Of a stretch of 64,000 bases of DNA, positions 23,416 through 33,552 are shown piece by piece. Position numbers and translations under genes: made by a program. This DNA comes from Scytalidium lignicola (Eukaryota; Ascomycota; Leotiomycetes). The stretch spans positions 55,420 to 119,419 of the forward strand of contig NCSJ02000124.1 of NCBI GenBank assembly GCA_002812745.2. Direction: 5' to 3'. Position 1 is the first letter of the stretch, and each line of letters begins with the position of its first letter. The notes under the pieces were generated by a model. The model saw only the letters and a list, made by a program, of their open reading frames with translations. It did not search any database and was not told the origin of the DNA.

Positions 23416-24204
23416 TTGCTCCGCAAGAATGATTTTGGGGAAGCTGGACGCCGCACTGGCGGGCTAAAGAAGCGCCGTGGCCGGGAGGTGTTTAGCCCGG
23501 TATTGGAGATTATCGAACTAGAGCAGAGGCTGGTTGAATTCAGATCAAGAGCAAATCAGCTGGCCAAGTCTTTAGAAGCGGAGGGTAGAACCCACCAACA
23601 AATTGATGCCGCAGTATTGCGACCTCTGGAAGANGCACTCAGAAGGCCAGTTCCGGCTACAGCCCTGCCTGACATTGCCCGGAATCAAGTTTGGCAGTGG
23701 ATAGGGAACAGTATAGGGAACAGTGTGGGCAAGATAATTAATCCGAAGCACGCAGGATCTCCCACCAGACTGACCGTTAAAACCGAATCTCCAGGTCCCG
23801 GCCTTCGAGATCAGCCGTCGCTGCGTGCTCAGGCCCCGGCTCCCAACGTGCTACATGGTTCTTACGAGAGATCTTACGGATATGTGGCAGAGCAGGATTC
23901 CTCGCACAACCCCCGAAAGCGTCCTAGAGAGGCGGACGAGACCGGGAAAGACCAATTTCAAGGATCAGGCTCAAACTCTCGTGTCATCACTAGAATGCTC
24001 ACGCTTCAGCACACTACCGTTGAAAGACACAAGCGCATCAGGTTATCAACTGATATGCAGACAAGGGCTAAGAATGAAACAACTAGACATGTGCAACATC
24101 AACTTCAGCCTTCGATACAGAATTCTCCAGATCCGGTTTCTACAGAGAATGATGACAAGAGCACGGACTATGGCTCCGTGCCTTCGGACTACGAGTGGGA
24201 ATAA
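23416..24204 (+). CDS. hypothetical protein, possibly 5'-truncated
   Basis: Open frame of about 262 codons, coding-like (Arg/Gln/Ser rich; an amphipathic helix LEIIELEQRLVEFRSRANQL near residue 30; a basic PRKRPRE stretch that could be a nuclear signal). No family recognised. There is no ATG near the 5' end: the frame is open back to about 23377, inside the CreA-site repeats, and the first ATG is far inside. It may be spliced to an unseen exon or be a fragment. One N (23634) replaces a real base, since the frame continues on both sides. Confidence 0.4.
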   Translation: MLRKNDFGEAGRRTGGLKKRRGREVFSPVLEIIELEQRLVEFRSRANQLAKSLEAEGRTHQQIDAAVLRPLEXALRRPVPATALPDIARNQVWQWIGNSIGNSVGKIINPKHAGSPTRLTVKTESPGPGLRDQPSLRAQAPAPNVLHGSYERSYGYVAEQDSSHNPRKRPREADETGKDQFQGSGSNSRVITRMLTLQHTTVERHKRIRLSTDMQTRAKNETTRHVQHQLQPSIQNSPDPVSTENDDKSTDYGSVPSDYEWE

Positions 24205-25425
24205 CAGTTAACATGACTGTCCTTTACTAGTGTAAGAGATGCTCAGATGAAGTATGGCATAGTCCATGCATCAGCTATGTCCACTGTCATGTTTGGGAGC
24301 GTTTAATACAGGCCGCGTCTGGATGCTGTCACTCGTAAAGGGACTCCTAATCGAGAAAACGACGGTGCAAGCCCTCTGTGGCCATTCTCAAACAAGCTTA
24401 CTCCTCATGAGTTGAAGGCAGGATCGTGCTCCTTTACCAGTCGGGAGGATCTTTTTCTGCATCCTTTTCTACAATTTCGTGCATAAGATATCGTTCTCTC
24501 CAGATTACTTCAGTCCCAGCTTCCTCTCCATATGCCAAGCATCCTTACAAGTTCATGCCATCACGTAGATGGCATCTGCAGAGTCCGACTTACTGAGATT
24601 TGTCAACGGTGAACGCGTACTTCATGTCAATATTGGTGTGAAGACTCTGAAACCCTTGACAATCTCACCGCTGCCTCCAGGCCAAACAACAATCAGGCAT
24701 ATCTACAAGCTCGAGATAGGATGCAAATACAATATCATGAGGCCTTGTTAATAGTGGAATAGACCAGCCAATAATAATGATCGACGATCGCCAAATGAAT
24801 AGCCGGACTAGTCAATGGGTGAATCAGATCAAAAATGGGGCCTGAAAGATGAGGCAATCACTCGCCCCATTCTCAAGCCTGTGGTAGCTTCAGGATCAGG
24901 GAGCTCATACGATCGAGTAGAAAGATTTCATTATCGACGGGGCTGGTATATCTATCAGTGCCGGTTGAACTCAAGCTCATTTATAGATTGTTTCAACGAT
25001 GCCGATTCAATCTAGTTGCCACCCCTGGAGAGATGCAGAAATCTAACCATCTATACCTGGACCTCCATTTGTCTTGTTATTAGAGTTAGATTACGCATAC
25101 ATTTACTACAAGCGAAGCATCCGGACGGAAATCATAAGTGTATAATACGGCCTCCTCTTCCAGCTTTCCTTATCTGAAGCGTATTTGAATAAGTTGACCG
25201 GATCACATCAGTCATCTCACCATTGGCGCACACATTGTAGGGTATTTAGCTCCTTTAAAAGGAGTTGGATTGGGTGCGAATGGATTCGTGTGAAGGCAAG
25301 TGCTAAGTCTATTTTCGTTTAACTATTCGATTGTCACCGATGTTGAGAAGCGAGGCCATGACATATTGTAAACATCTTCAACAGTCTGAAATGTCGCTAT
25401 CCCGTGAATACCCAACGCTCAAAAT
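24205..25425. other. intergenic, no supported gene
   Basis: Two frames of about 60 codons (24569-24751 and 24815-25015, +) have no recognisable content. No repeats or RNA genes seen. Confidence 0.5.
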
Positions 25426-26262
25426 CTAGTAATCACAATAGCCGCAATACCCACACTCCTTGTCGCATGCCGTAAAATCTTTCGGCGAGTAGCGACCGTC
25501 ACTCTCACCATCACTATTTTTTCTCTCTTCTCCGTCTAGCCTCTTTTCAGTTGGCAAAGTAGCTCTCGTGTTAGATACTATTGCCATGGTGATTCCACCT
25601 TCCTTTTCAGGACCATCATCCTTTGGTCCATTTTTCGTTTTGTAATCAAAATTTATTAACTCGGAATTGTTCTGTTCTTCCTTCACCGCTGCATAACCTG
25701 GATTTTGAATGACCCTTTTGAGTAACGATCGTCTTGTAGCTGCCCATTGCTTCTAGTCTCGTCCTGCTTAGAAACGGTCGATGTGGATAGATCAATTTCT
25801 CCTGCTGGTCTGGCTATATTTGCACGCCAATGATGTATATTGATTGGATCTTTCTGATACAGGTTCAATTCGAAAAACTTATTGTGTGAAGTACACTTGA
25901 AGTTCTTGTATCTACGTTCTCACAATTTCAGTTCGATAACTAAGAAAAAGCGAAAGAGTTACTAACGAATTCAATTTTTCATAGTTTGCTTCGAGCAGAT
26001 CCTCTTCCCTGACTGCTCGGAAAGAAGTTACCTCGTTCTCCTCCTTGATTTCCACGAAATACCTCTTTGATTCAAGAGGACCGAAATTGGTTTGACGGAC
26101 TATTTGAACAACATAGGAATTAAGCTTTTCTGGAGGTGTACTATTCGTAGGGCTTCCATTTTGTGCGAGAGACCATTTCATAAATGCTTCAAACCTCGAT
26201 CCATAGTCAAGCTGGCGGGGTCGATAAGGCTTAATACTAGAGCAGCAAAATATTGAATCCAT
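25426..26262 (-). CDS. hypothetical protein, 2-3 exons
   Basis: Exon 1 begins at the ATG at 26262 (MDSIFCCSSIKPYRP, with an early Cys pair) and joins at 25966/25911 across a 55-nt intron (GTTAGT donor, TAG acceptor) to LNLYQKDPIN and a polar, low-complexity stretch. The third segment (KEEQNNSELINFDYK to the Cys-rich end KECGYCGYCDY, stop at 25426) is shifted by one base near 25690; no good intron fixes this. A repeated CGYC at the C-terminus might bind metal or be lipidated. No family is recognised. Intron conservation and codon pattern suggest a real gene, but the second junction is unresolved and it may be a decaying copy. Confidence 0.4.
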
Positions 26263-27060
26263 GCTTCCACGCTACAAGTTCTCAAAATACGCTAATAGAT
26301 ACGCTTAAAGATATTGAGGGCTCGAACCCAGTGGAAGACGCAGTTTTATATTAAATATAACATTTTAAGACTTTGCTCTCTCTAATACCCACCACAATTC
26401 TATTTAGTTTTCAAGAAGATCTTGTGTGATCATTGGTTCATGGGGACCATGGCCTGTGAATTTGGCTCTCACGATGCATAATTCCGTCGCGAAGACTTAT
26501 TGTTGGATGATTGTGTCATGGATCTAGCGAATAGAGTGGCTACCTCGTTTTGTATATTTAAGTTTATAATGGTCTTATTGCCACGTCACTCTTTGGAGAG
26601 TTGAGAGATGGACGCTAAAATTGAGGCCTCCCATGGTATATTAACATGGTGGTTGGAATATCTTCATCCTTTGAATCTTGATTGGCCACTAGTGTGAAGT
26701 GCATTTTTGGTCATAAATTTGCATATGATACGATTATTATTATCGAAAACTTCATATGATACGATGACACCACAAGCGTCGTGGCCCTACGTACTGGCTA
26801 CAAACTTGTCTCCTATTTTAGAGGACTAACCGTACGCTTGGTTGACTACCCATAACAGCCCCAATAGAAAGCTCGTCATTACTCCTTTCACCCTCGTGAT
26901 AGTATTATCACGGTAAAGGCTGTAATACTGTGGCGTGAAAACAAACAGCTAATTTGTGGTTTGGGTTAAACCCCGTATTTTCAAATAAATAAATGCCTCA
27001 CCACCCCAAAAGGACACTCGTGAACTAAATTAATGATAGGAAACGTTAGATAATTAGAAT
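26263..27060. other. intergenic left flank of the transposon
   Basis: AT-rich. A 13-bp motif CATATGATACGAT occurs twice, 33 bp apart (about 26722 and 26754). No gene is supported. Confidence 0.5.
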
Positions 27061-27205
27061 ATGTTCCAGCCCATACGTAAATAATGGCCATTCGTAAATG
27101 GGCTAGGCCATTTACAAATGGACTAGCCCATACGTAAATAAATCACNTTTACGTATGGTCTAGCCCATACGTAAAGCGACCGCAATTTGAAGGCACTTTT
27201 GGAGG
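27061..27205 (+). repeat. left terminal inverted repeat of the transposon
   Basis: 145 characters that match the reverse complement of 29406-29549 at every base except an N at 27147 that has no counterpart. Contains six copies, in both orientations, of a CCATACGTAAA-like motif (around 27070, 27087, 27108, 27126, 27148, 27163), a likely array of integrase-binding sites. Confidence 0.95.
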
Positions 27206-27333
27206 TGTTTTGAGGTCCAATTTGAAGGCATATGGCCACATTCAAAGGTGCTTTACCCTACACTGGCGGTGTAGGTTTAAATAATATGGTTCTCCCACTT
27301 TGAAACCTTCAATTCAGCTATTTTTTATTCAAC

Positions 27334-29376
27334 ATGACATCAATTGAAGTAATCAACCCCTTTCCTAACGATGTACGCTTTGCTTTTCAAGAATATATAT
27401 ACAGCGAAGGTTATGTTAACAAGGAACGAATCAATCCACAACACTGGCAAAGAATGCATGTGTTTTTGGATAACCCACAACTCAAGGCTGAGAACCAAGC
27501 GGATGCCAACCTGAAACATAGAGCACTTACTCTCTATGACCTTAAGGATCGTCAATTATATCGATTACCTGATTCACGCCATCCCAAATCAAGATATGTT
27601 GTTCAAGATAGTGAGGTATTTGATATTATTGTTCAAGAACATGTCAAACTCCTCCATGCAGGGCGTGATAAAGTATGGCCAGTAATTGAACAAAATTACC
27701 ATGGAATCAAGTGTCATGACGTTGAATGGGTCCTCAAAAGGTGCAAGAACTGTGCCTTGAACAGGCCATCTGCTACTAAAGCTCCACTCAAGCTTATTGT
27801 TACTGAAAAAGCATGGGAACGCATTCAGGTGGATTTGATCGATATGAGACATGAACCTTCTGGCAAATATAAGTGGATATTGCATATCAAGGACCATTTT
27901 ACAAAATATTCACAGTTATACCCACTCAAAAGTAAAGAATCCATTCCAATTACACGTGCCTTTGCTCAATTTATTATGGCATTTTTTCCTCCAAAAATTG
28001 TTCAATGTGATAACGGCAAAGAATTCAAAGGTGCCTTCTTAATCATATTACACAAATACAGTATTAAACTTATCAATGGGAAGCCTCGAACGCCTCAAAC
28101 TCAAGGCCTTGTTGAACAAGCAAATGGAGTAGTTGAAAGCAAAATCAAAGCCTGGAAAATGGATAATGGCTCAACTGAATAGGTTGATGGATTAGTGGAA
28201 GTTACCTTGGCCATGAACCTTCAAAAACACTCAACAATTGACTATCCACCTATTGAATTATTATTCAGGGATTGTAGCACTCAATTTGAGTGGTTAAACA
28301 GTCAAGAACACAAAGATATGAGCATTAGAGTGCCTCAAGAAGATCCAAATTTACCTCCAATTTTAGAGCAAGATTTGGAGCTTGAATTACCAATTGATCC
28401 ACAATTATTAACCATGAACAATTCAAGGGTTAATATCAATATTCAGCCACGGCCAAGTTCTCAAGTTACCATGCGATTCAGCCCTGAAAGTGGCTCAGAA
28501 ATCAATGTTCAAATCACTCCACCAATCAAGAATTCGCTTGAACAGTGGTATGATGCTGAAACCAATGTTCGAGCAAGCATAGAGGTTGAATCTCCTACTA
28601 CTAGAACTACTACTAGAGCTACTACTACAGCTACTACTACAGCTACTACTACAGCCATTACTACAACTACTACTGGAACCATTGCTACCACAGCTACTAC
28701 AACTACTACAACTACTACAACTACTACAGCTATTACAGCTACAGCGTTTCAATCAACAGATCCAGTAATTCAACAAGCTCAAATATCGACTCAAAAAGCA
28801 AGGACCAGAATGATGGAAAAGTACTCAAAAAAACACGATATTCAACACTTTGAACTTGGAGATATCATTACAATTAAGGTTCCTAGGGAAGACAGAACAA
28901 CCACTGATAATCGACGGTTATATAGCCAAATATTAGCTAAACCACACCCTCATAGATATCAAGTTGTTACTCAATCAGGAGTCCTTGAACGCTTGATGCC
29001 TACTAAAGAATTAGGGATAGTTGACCAGAGCCTATGGCCAGATGTTAGCTTTCCAGAAACCACCAAAAAGGTTACATTAACTGCAGCAGCTAGGGAGGCA
29101 TCTACTAGCCAGCGAGTTGGTATATCATGCCAGTGTAAAGGTCAGTGTAGCACCAAAAGGTGTCGTTGTTTTAAAGAAGGAAAGGATTGTACAGTACACT
29201 GTCATAAGGATGAGCATGATTGTGGAAGGTTGTCAAGGCTAGCTATTCGTACTGAACGAGCCTTGATTGAACCACCTGAAAGCTCCAATAACAACAGGAG
29301 GAAGCGAGCAAGGGTAAATACTCGAGGTAATGCTGTTAGTTTAGTAGGTGAGGGTATAGTAGTTGATTTAGACTAG
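27334..29376 (+). pseudogene. transposon integrase with CXC domain, one in-frame TAG
   Basis: From the ATG at 27334 the frame continues to 29376 (680 codons) with a single TAG at 28180-28182. Domains: H-x4-H...CKNC zinc finger (about residues 106-140, HVKLLHAGRDK...CKNCA); DDE core with D in QVDLIDM (about 170), D in VQCDNGKEF (about 230) and E in GLVEQANGVVE 34-35 residues later; poly-Thr linker (about 425-470); an SH3-like segment GDIITIKVPREDR (about 510); and a tesmin/TSO1-like cluster CQCKGQCSTKRCRC (about 606) with further Cys. The stop replaces a Trp where integrases often have one (TGG to TAG, i.e. CpA to TpA on the other strand), consistent with RIP. A readthrough or base error is the alternative. 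Expected role: DNA transposition in the nucleus. Confidence 0.88.
28592..28745 (+). repeat. ACT/ACA trinucleotide tract coding for poly-threonine
   Basis: Imperfect (ACT)n/(ACA)n repeat inside the integrase gene, translated as a Thr-rich linker between the catalytic core and the C-terminal domains. Confidence 0.85.
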
Positions 29377-29405
29377 AGTAGCATTCGAATAACCTTTCAA
29401 AAGTG

Positions 29406-29549
29406 CCTCCAAAAGTGCCTTCAAATTGCGGTCGCTTTACGTATGGGCTAGACCATACGTAAAGTGATTTATTTACGTATGGGCTAGTCCATTTGTAAAT
29501 GGCCTAGCCCATTTACGAATGGCCATTATTTACGTATGGGCTGGAACAT
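29406..29549 (-). repeat. right terminal inverted repeat of the transposon
   Basis: 144 bp, the reverse complement of 27061-27205 without the N. Outside it the flanks diverge after two bases. Confidence 0.95.
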
Positions 29550-30137
29550 ATATAAAGTATTGCTATTTGTGTTCATCGTCAACGTTAACTTTGACTCGAC
29601 ATCCCTTCATTTACATACGGGACGGAGCAAATACAAACTGTAGGATGGTATATAAACATAATTAATCATTCTATGTTTATATAATGCATAATATATACTA
29701 CACCTTAATAGTTTTTAAGAGTATTAGAACAAAAATCTAAAGTAAATTGAAGTTTCGCCCCTCTCCTTTCTACGTCTCGCTCTCTTGTCATCTTTTAGTA
29801 CGTCTTAACTCATTATTTACGGTGTGGGCATTGATGCTTAAACGCTATATATATTCGTGGATAAATGGCTACGGTAATTAGCATAGGCACGATTATTAGT
29901 TTTGTTATTGATAAAACTCCACCGCTTGGCGTATATAAGCTACCCTACCATGCTCAAGTTAGTGAGAGGTCTCCGTAATAAGTGATAGCCAGTCAAGAAT
30001 AAGGTCTTGGGGAGCCAAAATACAGCTATTTGTAAGTCCATATGACTGCGGTAAAGATTCATCTTTATCATTTTCATCGTCTTTATTTTATACATTTGGG
30101 TAACTATGTCGAGGATACCGACCGCAAGCTACCCTTC
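29550..30137. other. intergenic right flank of the transposon
   Basis: AT-rich, no gene seen. 3' flank of the second sugar transporter. Confidence 0.5.
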
Positions 30138-32216
30138 TTATGCCTCATCATCTAATTTTTCTACTTGTTCAGCAGATTCTTCCTTTACAGGCTCTTGATC
30201 CCATCCTAGGTCAAGATTCGCTTCCCCACTGCCTCCATTCTTCATAAAAATATGATCGATTTCTTCAAGAGTTTTCCCACTAGTCTGTGCCACAAGTTAG
30301 CGAGGACTTTTCCATAAAATTGTAGGGATACCCACTTCAGGACAATTATACCATACCTACAATTGGCTTGTCAGTGCTATCAATGGAGATTGTGGCTGTG
30401 AACTTACAAAAACTACGGCTAAAGCGCATGAAATGGCTTGCCAGATCCAAATCATTGGGCCAACCCTTGTAATAGCAATGCCGCCTGCGAACACAGTAAC
30501 GAACGTGAAGCTTGAAAAACCCATGGTGCCAAATGCACCCCCAAGATGCCTGTATCTTAATGGTGCAATTTCCGGTCCATACAGCCTTATAGATACTTTA
30601 GTAAATAGAAACATGCTCCCAGCTACGCATGGACACCTACCATGAAATGCCCATCCATCCGTAACCGAAGAAGAAAATGAATACTATCACACAAGCTACG
30701 GCGGTCCACTGTGTAGCGAGGGTTTTATGCGGAAGATTAACCATAATCACAAATATTACCATGAATATCGTGTCAATAATAGCGCACCATAGCATAATTG
30801 TACGTCGTCCCACCCTTTCAATGGTGCCTGGAAGTAGCCAAGAACCAGTCGCAAAGATGGTGTTCATCACCGCCGCTAGTAGTGATGATAATAAAGGTGA
30901 CAAGCCTACCTGGGAAAATATGACTGTTGAATAGTACACTAGCATATTGACCCCTTGTAATAAGTTAGTATCTGCATTGGATTCAAATTTTTCAGCGTAT
31001 ACAAACCCATCAGCTGCTGGAGGGCCAGAATCAGAAAGGATGTCCTGAGACGGCGTCCAGCTTGGAGTTCTGTGTTATCCCATATCAAAGTAACCAAATT
31101 GAATGGTTTCTGTGACTTCTCAAGAGCAATAACTTCGAGGATTTCCCTCTTTTGATACTGTACATGTTCGTCGTCGATAGGTAAATCGTGAAGTGCAGAG
31201 AGAATACGATCTCCCTCCTCCATACGATCTTGGACCTGGGATAAATTAGTAAAATAAGAGCTACAATAGGCTTAGGCAGTATCATCATACGTAGTACCAT
31301 CGGGGAGTATCGGGAAGTAGGAGCATGCCTACTAAAGAGAGTGAAGCGAGGAAAGTCTGGAACGCAATTGGAAATCTCTGAAAGACGTCAGCTGCTAGTA
31401 TTCAGTTATCACCCGAAAATATGATCATTACCCAAGACACCTGGTTGGTCATTCTGGTGAAGCCAAAGTCAAGCCAAGATGATAAAGCCACTGTCATGTG
31501 AAGTCAATAATCCGTGATAAAAAATATTAGTCTCTTGGCTCTGGTACCTCCTGTAAGAGTAACAGCCAACTGAAAAGCGACTGCAGGACCACGCTCGGTT
31601 GATTTTATACTCATCTCCGCCTAAAATCCGCTCAGTAACACAACTGTGAAAATTCACTAATCGAATATGACATACTATATATGTAGGAACAGTACTTGTT
31701 ATAAATCCTACTCCAAACCCCTAAATGGATGAGTGTGTAGTCAAATAAACGAAGAAGGAGCGGAAAAAACTCACACACAACAACCGCCCAACAATGATTT
31801 GTGCAACTGAGAACGAGGATGCTTGGATAGCCCCACCGATTATTACCAATACATTTCCAAGTAAAATACAGTTACGTCGGCCCATGGGAAGAGCTATAAA
31901 AGTAATAACCATTGACATCGCCCAAGTGCCAAGTGTGTAAGATGACGCGATCATCGGTATGATAGTAGTTGAATGGCGTTGAGGATTTCCAATTGCATCA
32001 AGGTATGGCTTGGTGTCCTGAACCCCTGAAAGAACACCAGCATCATAACCAAACATCAAAAATGCCTGTCGCATTTCAAGATCAGCCTCAGTCCAGTCAC
32101 TAGCTGCCGAGGAAACAAGAGTTAGATCAGGTATATTATAGAGATGAACAAACCAAAGCGCAGGTAAGGCTCATAAGCCGGTAGAGGGATCTCCCTTGGA
32201 GATGAAGGGTAATCAT
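30138..32216 (-). CDS. MFS sugar transporter (hexose transporter-like)
   Basis: Eleven exons: 32216-32154, 32065-31775, 31720-31676, 31620-31548, 31490-31432, 31377-31291, 31235-31007, 30953-30641, 30585-30408, 30356-30336, 30284-30138. They sum to 1506 nt, 501 aa. Signatures: N-terminal GRSLYRLMSLTCAL, then FLMFGYDAGVLSGV (TM1), MGRRNCILLG (loop 2-3), GFGVGFITSTVPTYIAEMS, PDTPRWYY (the PESPR position), ALQQLMGVNMLVYYST (TM7), ERVGRRT, LYGPEIAPLRYR and CPETSGKTLEEID. The plasma-membrane substrate is not predictable. Several exons are very small (21, 45 and 59 nt). It is only distantly similar to the transporter at 20.9 kb (different start, loops and intron positions), so this is not a recent tandem duplication. 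It is divergent from the TauD gene at 33.6 kb. Confidence 0.93.
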
Positions 32217-33552
32217 GGTTCGAACAGCAAGGTATCGTAGGAGAGATGAGGAAATTTTTCAATTATACTGTGTAAATGATGAAGTTTACCATGAAAACAG
32301 AAAATATTCTACGAGAAGTAAGTGGAAGAAACATGGAACATGGTACCCGTCGGCCGAGCCCGGTACCAATAGGATATAGAGGTCTATGAGTTCTACGTGG
32401 GGCTGGCCGGGTCCTTGACATACCGCCTGCTTTGATTCTACTGCAGATCGTCCAAAACAATAGTCAAAGCATCTCAGCAATCTTGCTGCTTTATAGTATT
32501 AGTTTATGTAAGATTACTTCATCTCTAATAGAAATCTAGACTAGAATGTTCGAATTACTAGAGCCAACCCTTAGTTTCTAGCAGTCAGCCAACTGAACAA
32601 TCAGAAATCATATCGGTTGATATAATAGATGTACTAGTCTATTCTCAAAATAGATGAATATGGTTCGGCATTTAAATGAACCTTTAGGGAGATCCAAGAG
32701 CAGGACACCAAATGGCATCATCCCCATTGTGTTGAAGCATTACCATATGAATGATCTCTCTTGGAACTCGCTGGTTTAAGCAGGCAAGAAGCGTTGATCA
32801 GTCACATAAGAACATTGACCAATCATTATTATCTCCATTCTCTCCATATTTCCCCATGTTTACCCCGCGCAAGGATTGCAATAGTGGGATTGCAATAGTG
32901 GGATTGCAACTTCGGTAATTCTCCCCCTGCCCCCAGGTCTCGAAAGCAGCCCATGACCATTTTTGCCATTTAAAATGAAAAACATGTATTTGAGGACAGT
33001 TACGAATTCTACATTATCTCTATCATGTATGAGGCTTTGTATCCTAGAGTGCAGGGTCAACAGACAACAAACGACCCCTAACTACGAGGTACATCGATTT
33101 CCTGGTTAGAATTACCGCCAACGAACCTTTATTCCCGCTCAAAACTGGCAATTAGCGTGCCAATAAAAGCTTTTCTCAGCCCCGGGCGTGTCTAGACCAA
33201 ACCTAGTAACTAAAATCCATCTCCAAATCTCCACACACCCCAACTACCATTGGGGCGGGGCACAACAAAGTTAGCAGAGTTAGCTATACTAAAACGAGGA
33301 ATTAGGAGTTTTCAGATATTTTGGCTGTCTTCCAATTATCCAATCACCCATTCCGGGATATGTATATCCCATTCTAGCACGGATATCCGGCACGGGAGGA
33401 CGGCATTGCATAGTTCTTTAACATAAGTTAATAAAATACTCTAAAGATTCATCAAATCCCATAGTCAAGCAGCAACAGGTGATTATATAATAAGTATTGC
33501 GCATTCAACTACTTACTAACTGTGAATTCCCGGTAGAAGCCGAGATCTATAG
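32217..33552. other. divergent intergenic region between transporter and TauD gene
   Basis: About 1.3 kb holding the promoters of both flanking genes. Includes a short tandem repeat of GATTGCAATAGTGGG-type units (about 32875-32907). No additional gene. Confidence 0.5.

Larger units (their letters stand above)
27062..29548 (+). mobile_element. Ginger-like DNA transposon with TIRs and retroviral-type integrase
   Basis: Element of about 2.49 kb bounded by perfect terminal inverted repeats (27061-27205 and 29406-29549), so its ends are 5'-TGTTCC...GGAACA-3', the TG...CA ends typical of integrase-type recombinases. It holds one long gene (27334-29376) for an integrase with an HHCC zinc-binding N-domain, DDE core, SH3-like C-domain and a terminal CXC cysteine cluster. 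There are no LTRs, reverse transcriptase, gag or protease, so it is not a gypsy element; this combination matches the Ginger class of cut-and-paste transposons. A target-site duplication is not clear in the AT-rich flanks. The TIRs are identical apart from one N, indicating recent insertion or homogenisation, but the gene has one in-frame TAG, so this copy is probably not autonomous. Confidence 0.85.

Noticed and set aside
26305..26330. Minus-strand GGGTTCGAGCCC, like a tRNA T-arm (B box)
   Set aside because: No matching acceptor stem, anticodon arm or A box upstream at the right distance.
28495..28768. Ser/Cys- or Leu-rich frames opposite and beside the poly-Thr tract
   Set aside because: Translations of the trinucleotide repeat in other frames.
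27334..29376. Gypsy/Ty3 retrotransposon fragment
   Set aside because: No LTR, primer-binding site, RT, RNase H or gag; the ends are inverted, not direct, repeats.
20909..32216. The two sugar transporters as a recent duplication split by the transposon
   Set aside because: Protein motifs, lengths and intron positions differ throughout, so they are distant paralogues.
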